From Branchiostoma lanceolatum (Eukaryota > Chordata > Leptocardii > Amphioxiformes > Branchiostomatidae), in the NCBI RefSeq assembly GCF_035083965.1, contig NC_089732.1:5037383-5101382 (forward strand): a DNA stretch of 64,000 bases. Reading direction: 5' to 3'. Shown piece by piece: positions 1 to 10,218 of the stretch (position 1 is the stretch's first letter; every line of letters starts with the position of its first letter). The notes under the pieces are model-generated. The model was not told where the DNA came from, ran no database searches, and was given only the letters and a program-made list of their open reading frames with translations. The translations under genes were made by a program, and so were the position numbers.

Positions 1-594
1 TCTTTACTGAAAGTTTTCTTTGTTTGGGCACCATAGCTGTCTCAAGGACCCATCCTTCCCACTTACATTATGTAAACCAAGCAACTTGATAAATAATCTA
101 AAGAGTCAGATGTTTCAGATAGCATTCACCAGCTTTTTCATCAGTGATTGAGATTCTGACTCATTTTCTGTCATTGATGAAAGGTAGTGGATGGAATTTA
201 AGAGAATTTATCTAGTTGCTTAAAGGATTAATTTTGTATAAACAAGGTAAGCTGATGTTTAAGAAAATGGATGATACCCTCAAGACTGCTAGAAGATGCC
301 TTTGTGTAGCTGTAAATGATGCACACCCCAGTTCTTCCGCGACCTGGGTCCGTGGTAGTGTGCGACAAGAAAGTGACAAAATGGTTTCAAAACTCAGCTG
401 GTCTTGTGACGGAAGGGATAGGCTTTCAACCCGTGTATCATACACAGTTGATGTACTTCGGAATAATTCCCTGGAAGAAACAGTACCAAAACTTTAGGGT
501 GCACAGCCTCCAATTACCAAACCCAAAATAAACTGGGGTGTGCTCCCTTATGGTTGTGAGTTCCTTGTCTTAAAGTTTGCTGAATGTTTTACAG
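1..594 (+). other. Intronic sequence upstream of first visible RPTP-A exon
   Basis: I see no exon here. The sequence ends in an acceptor (ttttacag) that opens the exon at 595 in phase 2, so it is the 3' part of an intron. The paralogue RPTP-B has a 141-nt exon immediately upstream at this point, and no equivalent is visible here, so the ectodomain exons of RPTP-A must lie to the left of the window. Confidence 0.7.
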
Positions 595-3500
595 GGATGA
601 CTTGGAGGAAGATGTTTTTCTTGGAGATGGTAGGAAGACGTCCTGTGCTGGAAGTGTGGGTGGGGGCAGGAGAAAGCGTGCCCTGTCTGTAGAGGACATC
701 TATGAGGGAGTGTACACCAACTCTCCCCTCAAACCTGGCACAAGATACACCGTCGTGCACAGGGCTTACGGTAGCCGGCCACAGGATGGGGCACAGGTAA
801 GATAGAACAGATTTCTTAAAGTTTCGGTCAGTAAAGGACCAAAGTCAGCTTCTTTTTCTTCCATATTGCCAAGTACCAAATTGTGTCTATGATATTGGTC
901 TATAGAGACAATCTTTCTCTTGCCCCTCCCCCAATTATAAAGACACTATTAATGCCCCCCCCTTCCTCCCCAGCCTCATTACAGCACCAGTAGTTTATCC
1001 CTGTGCCCCGCATGTTACCAAGTACAAAATTTGTGTCTACAGTATCTATAGACAGAATGTTTCTTTTGCCTCCCTCCAATTTTAAAGACACCAGTAACGT
1101 TTCTCCCCCTTGTTCTCCAGCCCCTTTGAAAAAGCAGTGGTTTATCCCTCTGTCTTCTATGTTGCCAAGTACTAAATTGTTCCTACAATGTCGGTTCTAT
1201 TGACAGAATGTCCCCCCTCATTTTTAAGACACTATTAATGGTTCTCCCCCTTCCTCCCAGCCCCTGTACAGCAGTAGTGGTTACTCCCTGCCCATCATGA
1301 CTGCTCCGTCTCCGGGTACCAACTGGATGCTGATCCTCATCATCCTCTGCTCCGCTGTGGTCGTTCTCGTTATCCTCACTGTGCTCATCATCCTGATCAG
1401 GTGAGTCAGGTGTACACTGTGATGTAACCCCTATTAACATTACTCTGCCAGTTTACATAAATCCGCCACTTTGAAAAACAGAGGTTTTGAGAGATTTGTA
1501 GTGCAGCATTCCCCAGGTATGCACAGTTTAGATATACAGGAGTGCATTATGGAGACGTTGGGTTGGAGATCTGTTTGGACGTATCTTTTCAGGGTGGCGG
1601 AATTATGTAACCTGGTGGAATTATGTTAGTAGATGTTACACGACGTGTTTTTGTTTGTTTGTATAGCATAACCATAAACTACCTTTAGGCATAACACACC
1701 AGTTTTGTGCATTGAGTACTAGCTGTGTAAGACCAGACTGTAAGGTTTGGACCACTCACACCAGGAAGGAAACCTGATCTTTACGATATGTGTGGTGTGT
1801 CTGACGCATAGAAAGAACTAATTTTTCTCTATTGTCTGTATTTTAGGAGAAGGTTGAACAACAAGGCAGCAGGCAATGGCATGCCCCATGTGAGGAGGTC
1901 CAAGAAGCGGAGCGGGCTCAGAAACTCCTTCAGGAAGAGCGGTGGCCGGGATGAGGAGATGCCTCTCCATAGGGGGGCTGGTAAGGAATTATCACAACTT
2001 ATCCCTTTACTCTGATAAAGTCTTGGACTTCAAATCAGACTATTATTATTCTGCCAGGTACCCTAAGGCTGCCTCATTGAAAAAAGGGTTTTATCAAGAA
2101 TGTCCTGAACACCTGGATATCTGAAGTGTTCATAAATGGATCATATGCTACATAAGTTCATTTGTACAATCATGTAGATCTCTTTACATTTTTCAATATA
2201 GCAGCTTTAGATACCTTAGCCTACAAAAGTGCACATGCACCCAGTATTTCAAACCTTGTGGTAGCATCTGTCTTCTCTGTCACAACCAGTGGAAGAATAG
2301 CTCAATTCATTCAGTTCTTTTGAACAAGATTAATTTCACTTCCCCCCTCTTCCAGCACATTACCCGCCTATCCCCATGGAGAGACTAGAGAAGGAGTTCA
2401 ACCGCCGCCATGCCAACGATGATCAGCTGTTCCGCGAGGAGTACGACGCGCTGCCTCAAGAGCCCTCTGCCTCATACGAGGCCTTCCTGCTGCCGGAGAA
2501 CAGCAAGAAGAACAGATTTGTCAACATCATCATGTGTAAGGAGCAGCAACACTTGCCATCTGCCAATTAAAAATCATGACTATGCATGTAGCATGGCGAG
2601 GTTTGGATTGCAATTAGAGGAATTTAAATACCATGACATTTTTATTCTGTGCATATGAAAGTATTGAAAAATCTCAAATCAAGAGTTACAATGTATATTG
2701 TGTGTGTGCGTGCTATGTGTAAATCTAAATTAGATTTTGGGATATTTTTCAAAAAGATTACGAACAGAAATGAAGGCAGACATATATTCATATCTATTAG
2801 TATGACTTCATTCTTCTGATAGTTGACAATCTGTTAATAATTTGGTTGATAAATCAATATATACTGAGTTGCAAGAAATAGTAGCCCTGATGAAAATTAC
2901 ATCTGCAAATATATTTTCTTTGGTTTTGAAGCCAGGAACTTTCTTTCATATTGGTACTTGACGGTTCTTTTGTTTCCATATTACAGATGACCACTCTCGT
3001 GTGCATCTGACCCCCATCCCTGGAGTGGCGTGTTCCGACTACATCAATGCTAACTATGTGGACGGCTACAAGCACAGCAAGAAGTTCATTGCAGCTCAAG
3101 GTGGGTAGAATATTATGTGAAATTATTTCAGTTTTTAAAATTGTTCAAAGTAAAGGTTCAGGATATTGAATTTGAAATCATCAAACTGAAAGGTTTGAGC
3201 AAGATACAGTATAAAGATCAAAGCAAATTTTGATATGAAAGGAATACAATCTTAACAAATAGGTCAGATTGTCACCTCCATGAAAAATAGAGGTATCGTT
3301 TTTGGTTTATCCGTGTTTTTGGATATTTTTCGGTCAGCATAAGTCAAGAACCTATGGGAATGTTATTTGGTATTTTGTCATGTGGGTAGGTTTTGTTGAA
3401 ACTGAAAAGAAATAAAAAACCTAAAGCTATGTTAAACATTGTTCTCCCAGGACCCAAGGAGGAAACCCTGCAGGACTTCTGGAGGATGGTTTGGGAACAG

Positions 3501-4473
3501 AACACGGCAACCATCGTCATGGTAACCAATGTCAAGGAAAAGAACAAGGTGGGGAAATATTGTCTGATTAATTTTCTTCCTATTGGTACAAAATATTCTG
3601 ATTGTAGTTGAGCTTAGCCAAGTCCCACTGCACTACAATTGAGGATGACAAGAAGAAGATAAGTAGAGCTTGATACTGATGTAGCATCTCCCCCTATCTG
3701 CTTTTAGGTGAAGTGCACCCAGTATTGGCCTGACACGGGGTCCAAGCAGTACGGTGACTTCACAGTGCGGTGTGAGGAGACCTCCACCCTGGTGGATTAC
3801 GTCATCAGGACTCTCACTCTTTGGACGGTAGGTTCTTTCATTAGAATTTTGTGACAGCTAATCTAAAGGAGAAAAGCAAACCAATAGAATCTAGTTGTGC
3901 TCACCAATGATTTGACCGATTGCTCAATAGATTTTTATAGATAAAGGAACAATTTTAGAAATTTTATTAGTGTATTGTGTGTCTTGCATGATATTTCAAT
4001 TATGAAATCAATGTTTACACAATCCAAATTTGGTCGCTATGCAGTCACTCATCAATCCCTTTGTGTCGTCTAGTAGAAAGGGGGCCTAAGTCACTAGACT
4101 GTAACCATAGCCCAGCACTCCGTTAACAGCCCCTTGGATATAAAGACAACAATATGCTCACTTACCATGTAGATACAGTTGTATCGGCTCCTCTGCTAAT
4201 TAAAATGGGTAGCAGTGATTAGTCTATTCAAGAGTATGTACTAACCTAGGAACCCCTCTTCTGTACTGTTTATAGGGTGAAGAGTGCCGTACTATTCTCC
4301 ATTTCCACTTCACCACCTGGCCAGACTTCGGTGTGCCCAAGAGTCCGCTGGGCATGATGAAGTTTGTGAGGAGAGTGAAGGCAGCCAACCCTGCGGACTC
4401 GGGACCCATAGTGGTGCACTGCAGGTAGGGCTGGGATTGTGTGTGTGTGTGCGTGTGTGTGTGTTTGTGTGTG

Positions 4474-4516
<43 letters not shown>

Positions 4517-7500
4517 TGTGTGTGTTAGGATGCATGATGAAGTTTGTGAGGAGAGTGAAGGCAGCCAACCCTGCGGACTCGGGACCTATAGTGGTGCACT
4601 GCAGGTAGGGTTGAGATTGTGTGTGTGTGTGTGTGTTTGTGTTTGTGTGTGTGTGCGCTTGTGTGTGTGTGGTGTGTGTGTGTGTGTTAGGATGCATGAT
4701 GAAGTTTGTGAGGAGAGTGAAGGCTGCCAACCCTGCGGACTCGGGACCTATAGTGGTGCACTGCAGGTAGGGCTGTGTGTGTGTTGTGTTCATGTGTGTG
4801 TGTGCACGTATGTGTGTCTGTGTGTGTGTGTGTGTGTACTGCATGTGGGTACTGTGTGTGGGAGAGTGTGTGTATGTATGTATGTATTTCTGTGATATGT
4901 GTGTGTGTATGCATGCATGTGTGTGTACTGAGTGTGTGGGAGAGTGTGTGTGTGTGTGTTTTGTTCTATGTGTGTGTGTACTTCTTCAAGGTATGATTTG
5001 AACACTTCAGTTGTTAAGAGTTTAAGCTGTTCGTAAGTGTACAAAATTTAACATCCCTACAGTGCGGGTGTTGGACGGACAGGGACGTTCATCGTGATTG
5101 ACGCCATGTTTGAGATGATCGCGGCGGAACAGCGGGTGGACGTGTTCGGGTTTGTCGGACAGATCCGACAGAACAGGTGCATGATGGTCCAGACAGAGGT
5201 AAATTTTTTATTTTTTATTTAAAAACTTTGACTCCAGTATATATACTGTGTAAGAAGGTCTAAGAGCTTATGATATGTTGTTCTTTTCTGAAAAATTGTG
5301 AATGGCAAAGTAGTGTAAGTTCAAAATTCTGAACAATTCCGAAATTGTTAACAATATTTTTAAGTCTTCAATAGAATCAATGCTGTTAAGGTGTTATTAT
5401 AGGTCCACCTATTGTTAGCACAAGCATTCTAAGACTTTTAAGATTTCTTTAAACATATTGGATTTCATTACTTGTATGTGACAAATAAGAAAAGTGGTTA
5501 TAAGCTGTCAAAAGATATGGGAAGATTAGGATGATTAAGAATTGATGTTGTTCATCTTAATAGAAATGTTATTTGACACCATTGTGCTGTTTGCTATGTT
5601 CCAGGGCCAGTATGTGTTTATCTACCAAGCCCTGCTGGAACACTTCCTGTACGGTGATACTGAGATTGAGGTGACGAACCTCCGCAGACACCTGCAGCAA
5701 CTCGCAGCCAGACTGCCAGATTCACAGGACACAGGCATGGAGGCAGAGTTCAAGGTACGGCAAACAAATTAAGAAAAGTTAACCCTTGTCCTCCTGACGT
5801 TTTTTACTAAATTTATTTGATTTATGTTTGAAGTTTTTTCGTCCCAAACATTATCTACATTTTCTACATTACATGATCTCTGTTTTTATTCAGAAACTGA
5901 CTCAAATCCCCATTGAGAAACACAACATGCGGTCAGGAAACCTTTCAGACAATATCAAGAAAAACAGAGTACTGCAGATCCTACCATGTAAGTCAGTCAT
6001 CTTTTAATAATTAGGAATATCATAAAAATCTGAAAATGTGCCAATTTCTGGAAAATTTAATGTCAAACACATCTGAATGGTATCATTCATTGTTGGTTGA
6101 TACACTACGGCAAAGGAAGTTATCTGAAATATTGGTGTAATTGAGAAAAATATCCAAAATGCCACAAGGAAAACTGGAATTTATGCTAAGGTCTTAAAAA
6201 TTTAGTGTTTAGCTATGGGATTCTATAAAAGTCTTTCTGATTCATCATCCTATCATAATGTACGCTAGACACTATTCCCTCTCTGACTTTGTACATGATT
6301 AGTGTTTCCATGTATTGATTCTCTACGAAATCATTTGCAAGAAAGATTTTAAGATGTATTTTTCCATTTTCAGATGACACATCTCGAGTGTACATCACTC
6401 CAACTGTGGGTATGAAGAACTCAGACTACATCAATGCAGCCTTCGTCGATGTAAGTACTTATCTTTCTTGATCTGATTTCAATTACAATGTTATGTTTAA
6501 CTTAGTATATAATTTGAATGTGGATATGAGTTTGTTTGTAAATAAAGTCAACTCTGTGAGGTAGAAATGTCCATGTACCAGCTTTTTGGCAATATTTACT
6601 TCCTTATGTTTTTGTTGTTGTTTCTAACCACACTGAAAGTGATGATAGAAGAAACTTATAGTGAAGGAAGGAAGATACGAATATTTTATCTATTTCTATC
6701 CTGTTCAACCAGGGTAGCCTGCTTCACTGGTGTGACCACTGCCACTGCTTTACAATAACAGTGAGGCATTAGGTCACAAATTACACAAAATAGCATACAA
6801 TGGCATACAGTTACATGACAAACAAACAAACCAACAAACAAATTCAACGTCATCTTCAATCTTGGTTTGACTTCTGTGACTGTTGTAGGGGTACAGGGAG
6901 AAGGATGCCTACATCGCCACCCAAGGCCCCCTACCCAACACGGTAAACGACTTCTGGAGGATGGTTTGGGAATGGAAGTCCTGCTCTATCATCATGCTCA
7001 CAGAGTTGGAGGAGAGGGGCCATGTTAGTGTTCTACTTTTCATCAGTACTACTCTACTCTAATACAGTAACTGTTGTGCAAAAGTTACTGCCTCTTCAAC
7101 TGTTATTTCTGTTAGTTAGATTATCGTTTTATAAGTATGCTGATGCTGGATTTATGACCATGAATAAATCAACAGATAGATATAGGTTTCTGTTGTAATG
7201 ATGGTATGGATGTTATATTGCCATAAGACTTTTTTTCTCAGATTATAAAGATAAAGACAATTGAAGCAAATGTTTTACAGATAAAGAAAGATGGCCAAGA
7301 TGACAATTCAATTTAGTGCAGTATTACCTGGTAACCAAAATACATGCTCCTTATTACACTGTTTGCTCATTGCCATAACTTGTATTTTATCCCCCATGTT
7401 GTTACAGGAAAAGTGCCATAAGTACTGGCCAGGTGAAGTTGAGATGTACGGAGACATCTGTGTGGAGGCGAAGGGGGACAAAACCTTTCAGGACTACACT

Positions 7501-10218
7501 GTCCGCACTTTCCACATCACCAACACTAAGGTAGGCAGCCTGGTAGCCATCCTTCTCTAGCTCAGGTTTCCTCCTCTGATCGCTTCCATGCCAAAGATCT
7601 GACACAAGGGTTAGGGTTTTATAAGGTTCAACCCTTGGAGGCAAAATATTATTGTGTGTACCTAGGCTCTTCAGAAATATGGAAAAGAGACATCATAGCA
7701 TAAAAGTATTATTAATAACTTCAAGTTGATCAGATTCTTTTCCTTTTGTAAAAGTGTTCTTTTATTCATAGTATTTTTGTTGCTTTCAGACACACAAGTT
7801 CCAAAAGCATGCTGAAGGGGAGGCAGAGGGGTTGCTGGAGAAGGTACAACTGTCAGGTTTTTCCATTTTCACTTAAAACATAGTTAAAAATCTGTCCATG
7901 TAAAGAGTGCAAACTGCAGCTGTTTCAATGATTCTCTTACCGTGAAAATGAAGTGTGCTGCTATGTAAACCTTAAGAACACGGAAGTAGCCATTTGGCAC
8001 CCAGTTCCCTATTGTGGTTACAGACTCAGGCAGCAGGGAGAATGTAATACTCAATAGTAATAGATAGAAAAACAGGTGAAGCATGTCGCCTTGAAATGCA
8101 ATGCCTGTAGAATGTGCTGCCTATTCATGACCGAAGTCCTGAAATTTTTTTAATTTCTTTCCCACAACAGAAGGCGTCCTGTCGCACAGTGCAGCAGTTC
8201 CACTTCCACGGCTGGCCGGAGATCGGCATCCCTTCAAACGCTGCCGGCATGTTGGACCTGATTGGTCAGGTGGAGAGGCAGCAGCAACAGTCTGGAAATG
8301 GACCAATCACAGTACACTGCAGGTAGGGAAGCCATCTTATTAACCAATCACATTTCCCTTCAGTAAGTGCTTCCATCTCATTAACCAATCACAGTAAACT
8401 GCAGGTAGGGGCAGCCATCTCATTAACCAATCACAGTACACTGCAGGTGGGTGCTTCCATCTCATTAACCAATCACAGGACACTGCAGGTAGATGCAGCC
8501 CTCTTATTAACCAATCACTGTTCAGCAAGATGTTTAATTTCATTGACCAATCACAGTGCAGGTTAGTGCATCATTTCAACTGACCAATCACTGCAAGCCG
8601 ACACTGAGTGAGTTACCTATGGTGAAGAAAACAAGTAAATAAATGTCATATAGATTGTTGCATGGCAAAACCAATTTCATAAATATTCATTGAAGATGTT
8701 GTCTATTTTGCTTCTTTAATATGCTCCTCTTTCATGTAGAAGCTAAAGCAATATAGAACGTGCATGACGTGTATATTGATGACATAGTACTTATTTATTA
8801 TATTTTCCTTGCAGTTCTGGTGCAGGCCGCACGGGGGCGTTCATAACCCTGAGCACAGTGATTGAGCGGGTGAAGGCAGAGGGCATCTGTGATGTCTTCC
8901 AAACTGTCAAGTCCATGAGATACCAGAGACCGCACATGGTGCAAACAGTGGTAAAGTACTCATTATTCCTTTCAGGCTCTTTAAATAGTCTGTGGGCATG
9001 TTTAAAGGGGCCAGAATTCTGCAGAATTATACCTTCTAATACTTATACCATCCAAATTGATGTTTTATTCCTCCAACTTGATGTTTATTTCTGCACATCA
9101 TCTCTCTCTTCCTGCATATAGATAAATTCAGAATTCTGCCTCCAGTTCCCAGAATCCTGCCTCCAGTTCCCAGAATTCTGGCTTCATTTATCAGAATTTT
9201 GGCTCCAGTTCTCAGAATTCTGTCTCCAGTTCTCAGAATTTCTGTCTCCAGTTCTCACAATTTCTGTCTCCAGTTCTCACAATTTCTGTCTCCAGTCCTC
9301 ACAATTTCTGTCTCCAGTTCTCACAATTTCTGTCTCCAGTTCTCACAATTTCTGTCTCCAGTTCTCACAATTTCTGTCTCCAGTTCTCACAATTTCTGTC
9401 TCCAGTTCTCACAATTTCTGTCTCCAGTTCTCACAATTTCTGTCTCCAGCTATCAGAATTCTGCCTCCAGTCTCAGAATTCTGCCTCCAGCTATCAGAAT
9501 TCTGCCTCCAGCTATCAGAATTCTGCCTCCAGCTATCAGAATTCTGCCTCCAGCTATCAGAATTCTGCCTCCAGCTATCAGAATGCTGGCTCAATTTATC
9601 AGATTTCTGCAGAATCGGGCTAGTCCCCAGAGGGTTATCAATAGCTGCTACATATTCTTGACTTCATTTTCACATACCAGATGTGATATTAAGCCATTCA
9701 GGTTTGATTGCTGAAATGTGGGAGGTAGTCCCAAGTCAAACTAGAATTGGCAAATTAAACTGGAGGCTGTTATATGATATGCCACTCGAAAAGGTTAACA
9801 TCAGTAGACGAAGGTATTGGGTAGTGGAACTCTAGTTTCAGAATGGTTTTTAAGACTCAAAGTGTAGCTCTAATAAGGAAAGACTTAGATGACCATGGGG
9901 TATATAAGATATTTTTCTGTTTTCAATTTTTTGAATGCATGCATGTTAGGACAACTATTATTAGTAAATACAAGTGGTTGTTGTTGCCCCCACAATAGCT
10001 TTACTGTATAAATAACACAGTTTGGGCCTTAATTGTGAAAAGGCCTTTAGCCATATATGCATGTATGCAAAATATAATTGTTATGATATCAACAAAAAGG
10101 CTGTATAAATGGTTGTTGTTTCTCCCTGCAATAGGAACAGTACCAGTTCATCTACCAGGCAGTGTTGGAGTACCTGGACAGTTTCACTCTCTATGCAAAC
10201 TTTAAGGACCTACAATAG
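595..10218 (+). CDS. RPTP-A: receptor-type protein tyrosine phosphatase, 5' partial (membrane-proximal region to stop)
   Basis: Receptor tyrosine phosphatase that would dephosphorylate phosphotyrosine proteins at the plasma membrane. Exons joined by GT/AG junctions in a continuous frame: 595-796, 1261-1400, 1847-1980, 2356-2535, 2987-3100, 3451-3548, 3708-3827, 4276-4424, 5063-5198, 5605-5754, 5894-5987, 6374-6450, 6889-7023, 7408-7530, 8171-8322, 8815-8950, 10135-10218 (stop TAG). About 740 residues are visible. Order: membrane-proximal ectodomain with RRKR-A, a hydrophobic helix (1261-1400), a basic juxtamembrane segment, PTP D1, PTP D2. D1 has KNRF, WPDFGVP and [10 protein letters not shown] and looks active. 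D2 has KNRV, WPE and [10 protein letters not shown]. From memory of the family, the catalytic motifs look closest to PTPRA/PTPRE (R4). The ectodomain lies outside the window. The exon pattern matches RPTP-B. Confidence 0.93.
668..679 (+). other. Furin-like cleavage motif RRKR in RPTP-A membrane-proximal domain
   Basis: Codons at 668-679 read R-R-K-R followed by Ala, within a glycine-rich stretch. This fits the basic R-X-K/R-R consensus of proprotein convertases. Several RPTPs (LAR and MAM classes) are known to be processed near the membrane into two non-covalently joined parts. RPTP-B has RKRR-A at the same place (46483-46494), so the site is conserved between paralogues. Cleavage itself is inferred. 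Confidence 0.6.
861..1290 (+). repeat. Tandem ~145-bp repeat carrying copies of the TM-exon acceptor and exon start
   Basis: Three copies begin near 861, 1010 and 1157 with a shared block resembling 'ttgccaagtac'. The first two end in an acceptor-like pyrimidine tract plus AG (before 974 and before 1121) followed by degraded copies of the start of the real exon. The third copy contains the true acceptor before 1261. The unit therefore spans an intron-exon boundary, and the upstream copies are potential decoy acceptors. Confidence 0.75.
1261..1400 (+). other. RPTP-A transmembrane exon
   Basis: The exon encodes about 20 ectodomain residues, then an uninterrupted run of Leu, Ile and Val with a single Cys starting after 'GTNW', and ends at Arg. 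The next exon (1847-1980) continues with Arg-Arg-Arg-Leu and many Lys, Arg and Ser. That is a typical stop-transfer sequence, so the PTP domains are cytoplasmic. The tail has no tyrosine motifs like those of RPTP-B. Confidence 0.85.
2263..2330 (+). repeat. 3' tail of a SINE-like repeat (family 1)
   Basis: The block containing 'tctgtcttctctgtcac' and 'accagtggaa' recurs at about 55620-55680 (plus) and, reverse-complemented, at about 62515-62560. At this site only the 3' tail is recognisable, including the following 'agctca...ttcatt' part shared with the 62.5-kb copy. It lies in an intron of RPTP-A. Confidence 0.6.
4351..4766 (+). repeat. Tandem partial copies of the D1 WPD/active-site exon with donor sites
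   Basis: The 3' half of exon 4276-4424, from 'GCATGATGAAG' through CACTGCAG and the GTAGGG donor, is repeated at 4532-4604 and 4694-4766, separated by TG repeats. The copies differ from the exon by only a few substitutions. Each is preceded by a TG-rich tract ending in 'gttag', which could act as an acceptor, and keeps the donor. Reading through the first donor gives CAC TGC AGG TAG, so use of a downstream donor would stop translation just after the catalytic Cys. Confidence 0.85.
4437..4980 (+). repeat. (TG)n microsatellite tracts after the D1 exon donor
   Basis: Long alternating TG tracts, interrupted by the two exon-derived copies, fill most of the intron between 4424 and 5063. Open frames here on both strands are low-complexity Cys/Val or His/Thr repeats and are not genes. 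Confidence 0.9.
7790..7843 (+). other. Candidate 54-nt cassette micro-exon in RPTP-A D2
   Basis: Flanked by tgctttcag and GTACAA, this segment is 18 codons in phase 0 with no stop, reading THKF...LLEK. Both neighbouring exons (7408-7530 and 8171-8322) also join in phase 0, so the piece could be included or skipped without a frame change. It would insert 18 residues just before the WPD-loop strand. RPTP-B has no equivalent exon. The donor is weak, so it may be unused. Confidence 0.35.
8300..8597 (+). repeat. ~42-bp minisatellite derived from the D2 active-site exon donor
   Basis: The unit 'ACCAATCACAGTACACTGCAG' plus GTAGGG and a short intronic piece starts inside exon 8171-8322 and is repeated at about 8342, 8383, 8425, 8467, 8509, 8545 and 8581, with rising divergence. 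Several copies keep CTGCAG|GTAGG or GTGGG donor-like junctions. The seed of the repeat is coding sequence for ITVHC plus its own splice donor. Confidence 0.85.
9123..9612 (+). repeat. 21-22-bp minisatellite in the last RPTP-A intron
   Basis: About 22 tandem units of two related forms, 'CAGTTCTCACAATTTCTGTCTC'-like in the middle and 'CAGCTATCAGAATTCTGCCTC'-like at the edges. The open frame through it on the plus strand is only repeat translation. The last exon (10135) lies about 520 bp downstream. Confidence 0.9.

Larger units (their letters stand above)
2356..5754 (+). other. RPTP-A PTP domain D1 (predicted active)
   Basis: D1 spans eight exons from '[14 protein letters not shown]' to 'AEFK'. 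Visible motifs in order: EEYDALP, KKNRF, a substrate-recognition-like block [40 protein letters not shown] with the general acid Asp, and the P-loop split by a phase-2 intron: CAC TGC AG at 4424 joined to T GCG at 5063, giving [10 protein letters not shown]. The Q-loop VQTEGQY follows. All residues needed for catalysis are present, except that KNRY is KNRF. Confidence 0.9.
5605..10218 (+). other. RPTP-A PTP domain D2 (probable low-activity or regulatory domain)
   Basis: D2 follows a linker 'KLTQIP'. Motifs: [11 protein letters not shown] (Val in place of KNRY Tyr), [54 protein letters not shown] (P-loop split by a phase-2 intron, 8322 to 8815), and VQTVEQYQF, ending [12 protein letters not shown]. 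WPE replaces WPD, as is known for D2 of PTPRA and LAR, where D2 activity is low. The CX5R loop is intact. Confidence 0.88.

Noticed and set aside
4224..5044. Long open frames on both strands across the TG repeats
   Set aside because: They are translations of dinucleotide repeats and exon copies (Cys/Val or His/Thr runs), with no independent domain.
9199..9714. 171-codon open frame over the 22-bp minisatellite
   Set aside because: Repeat translation only, inside an intron of RPTP-A, with no exon borders.
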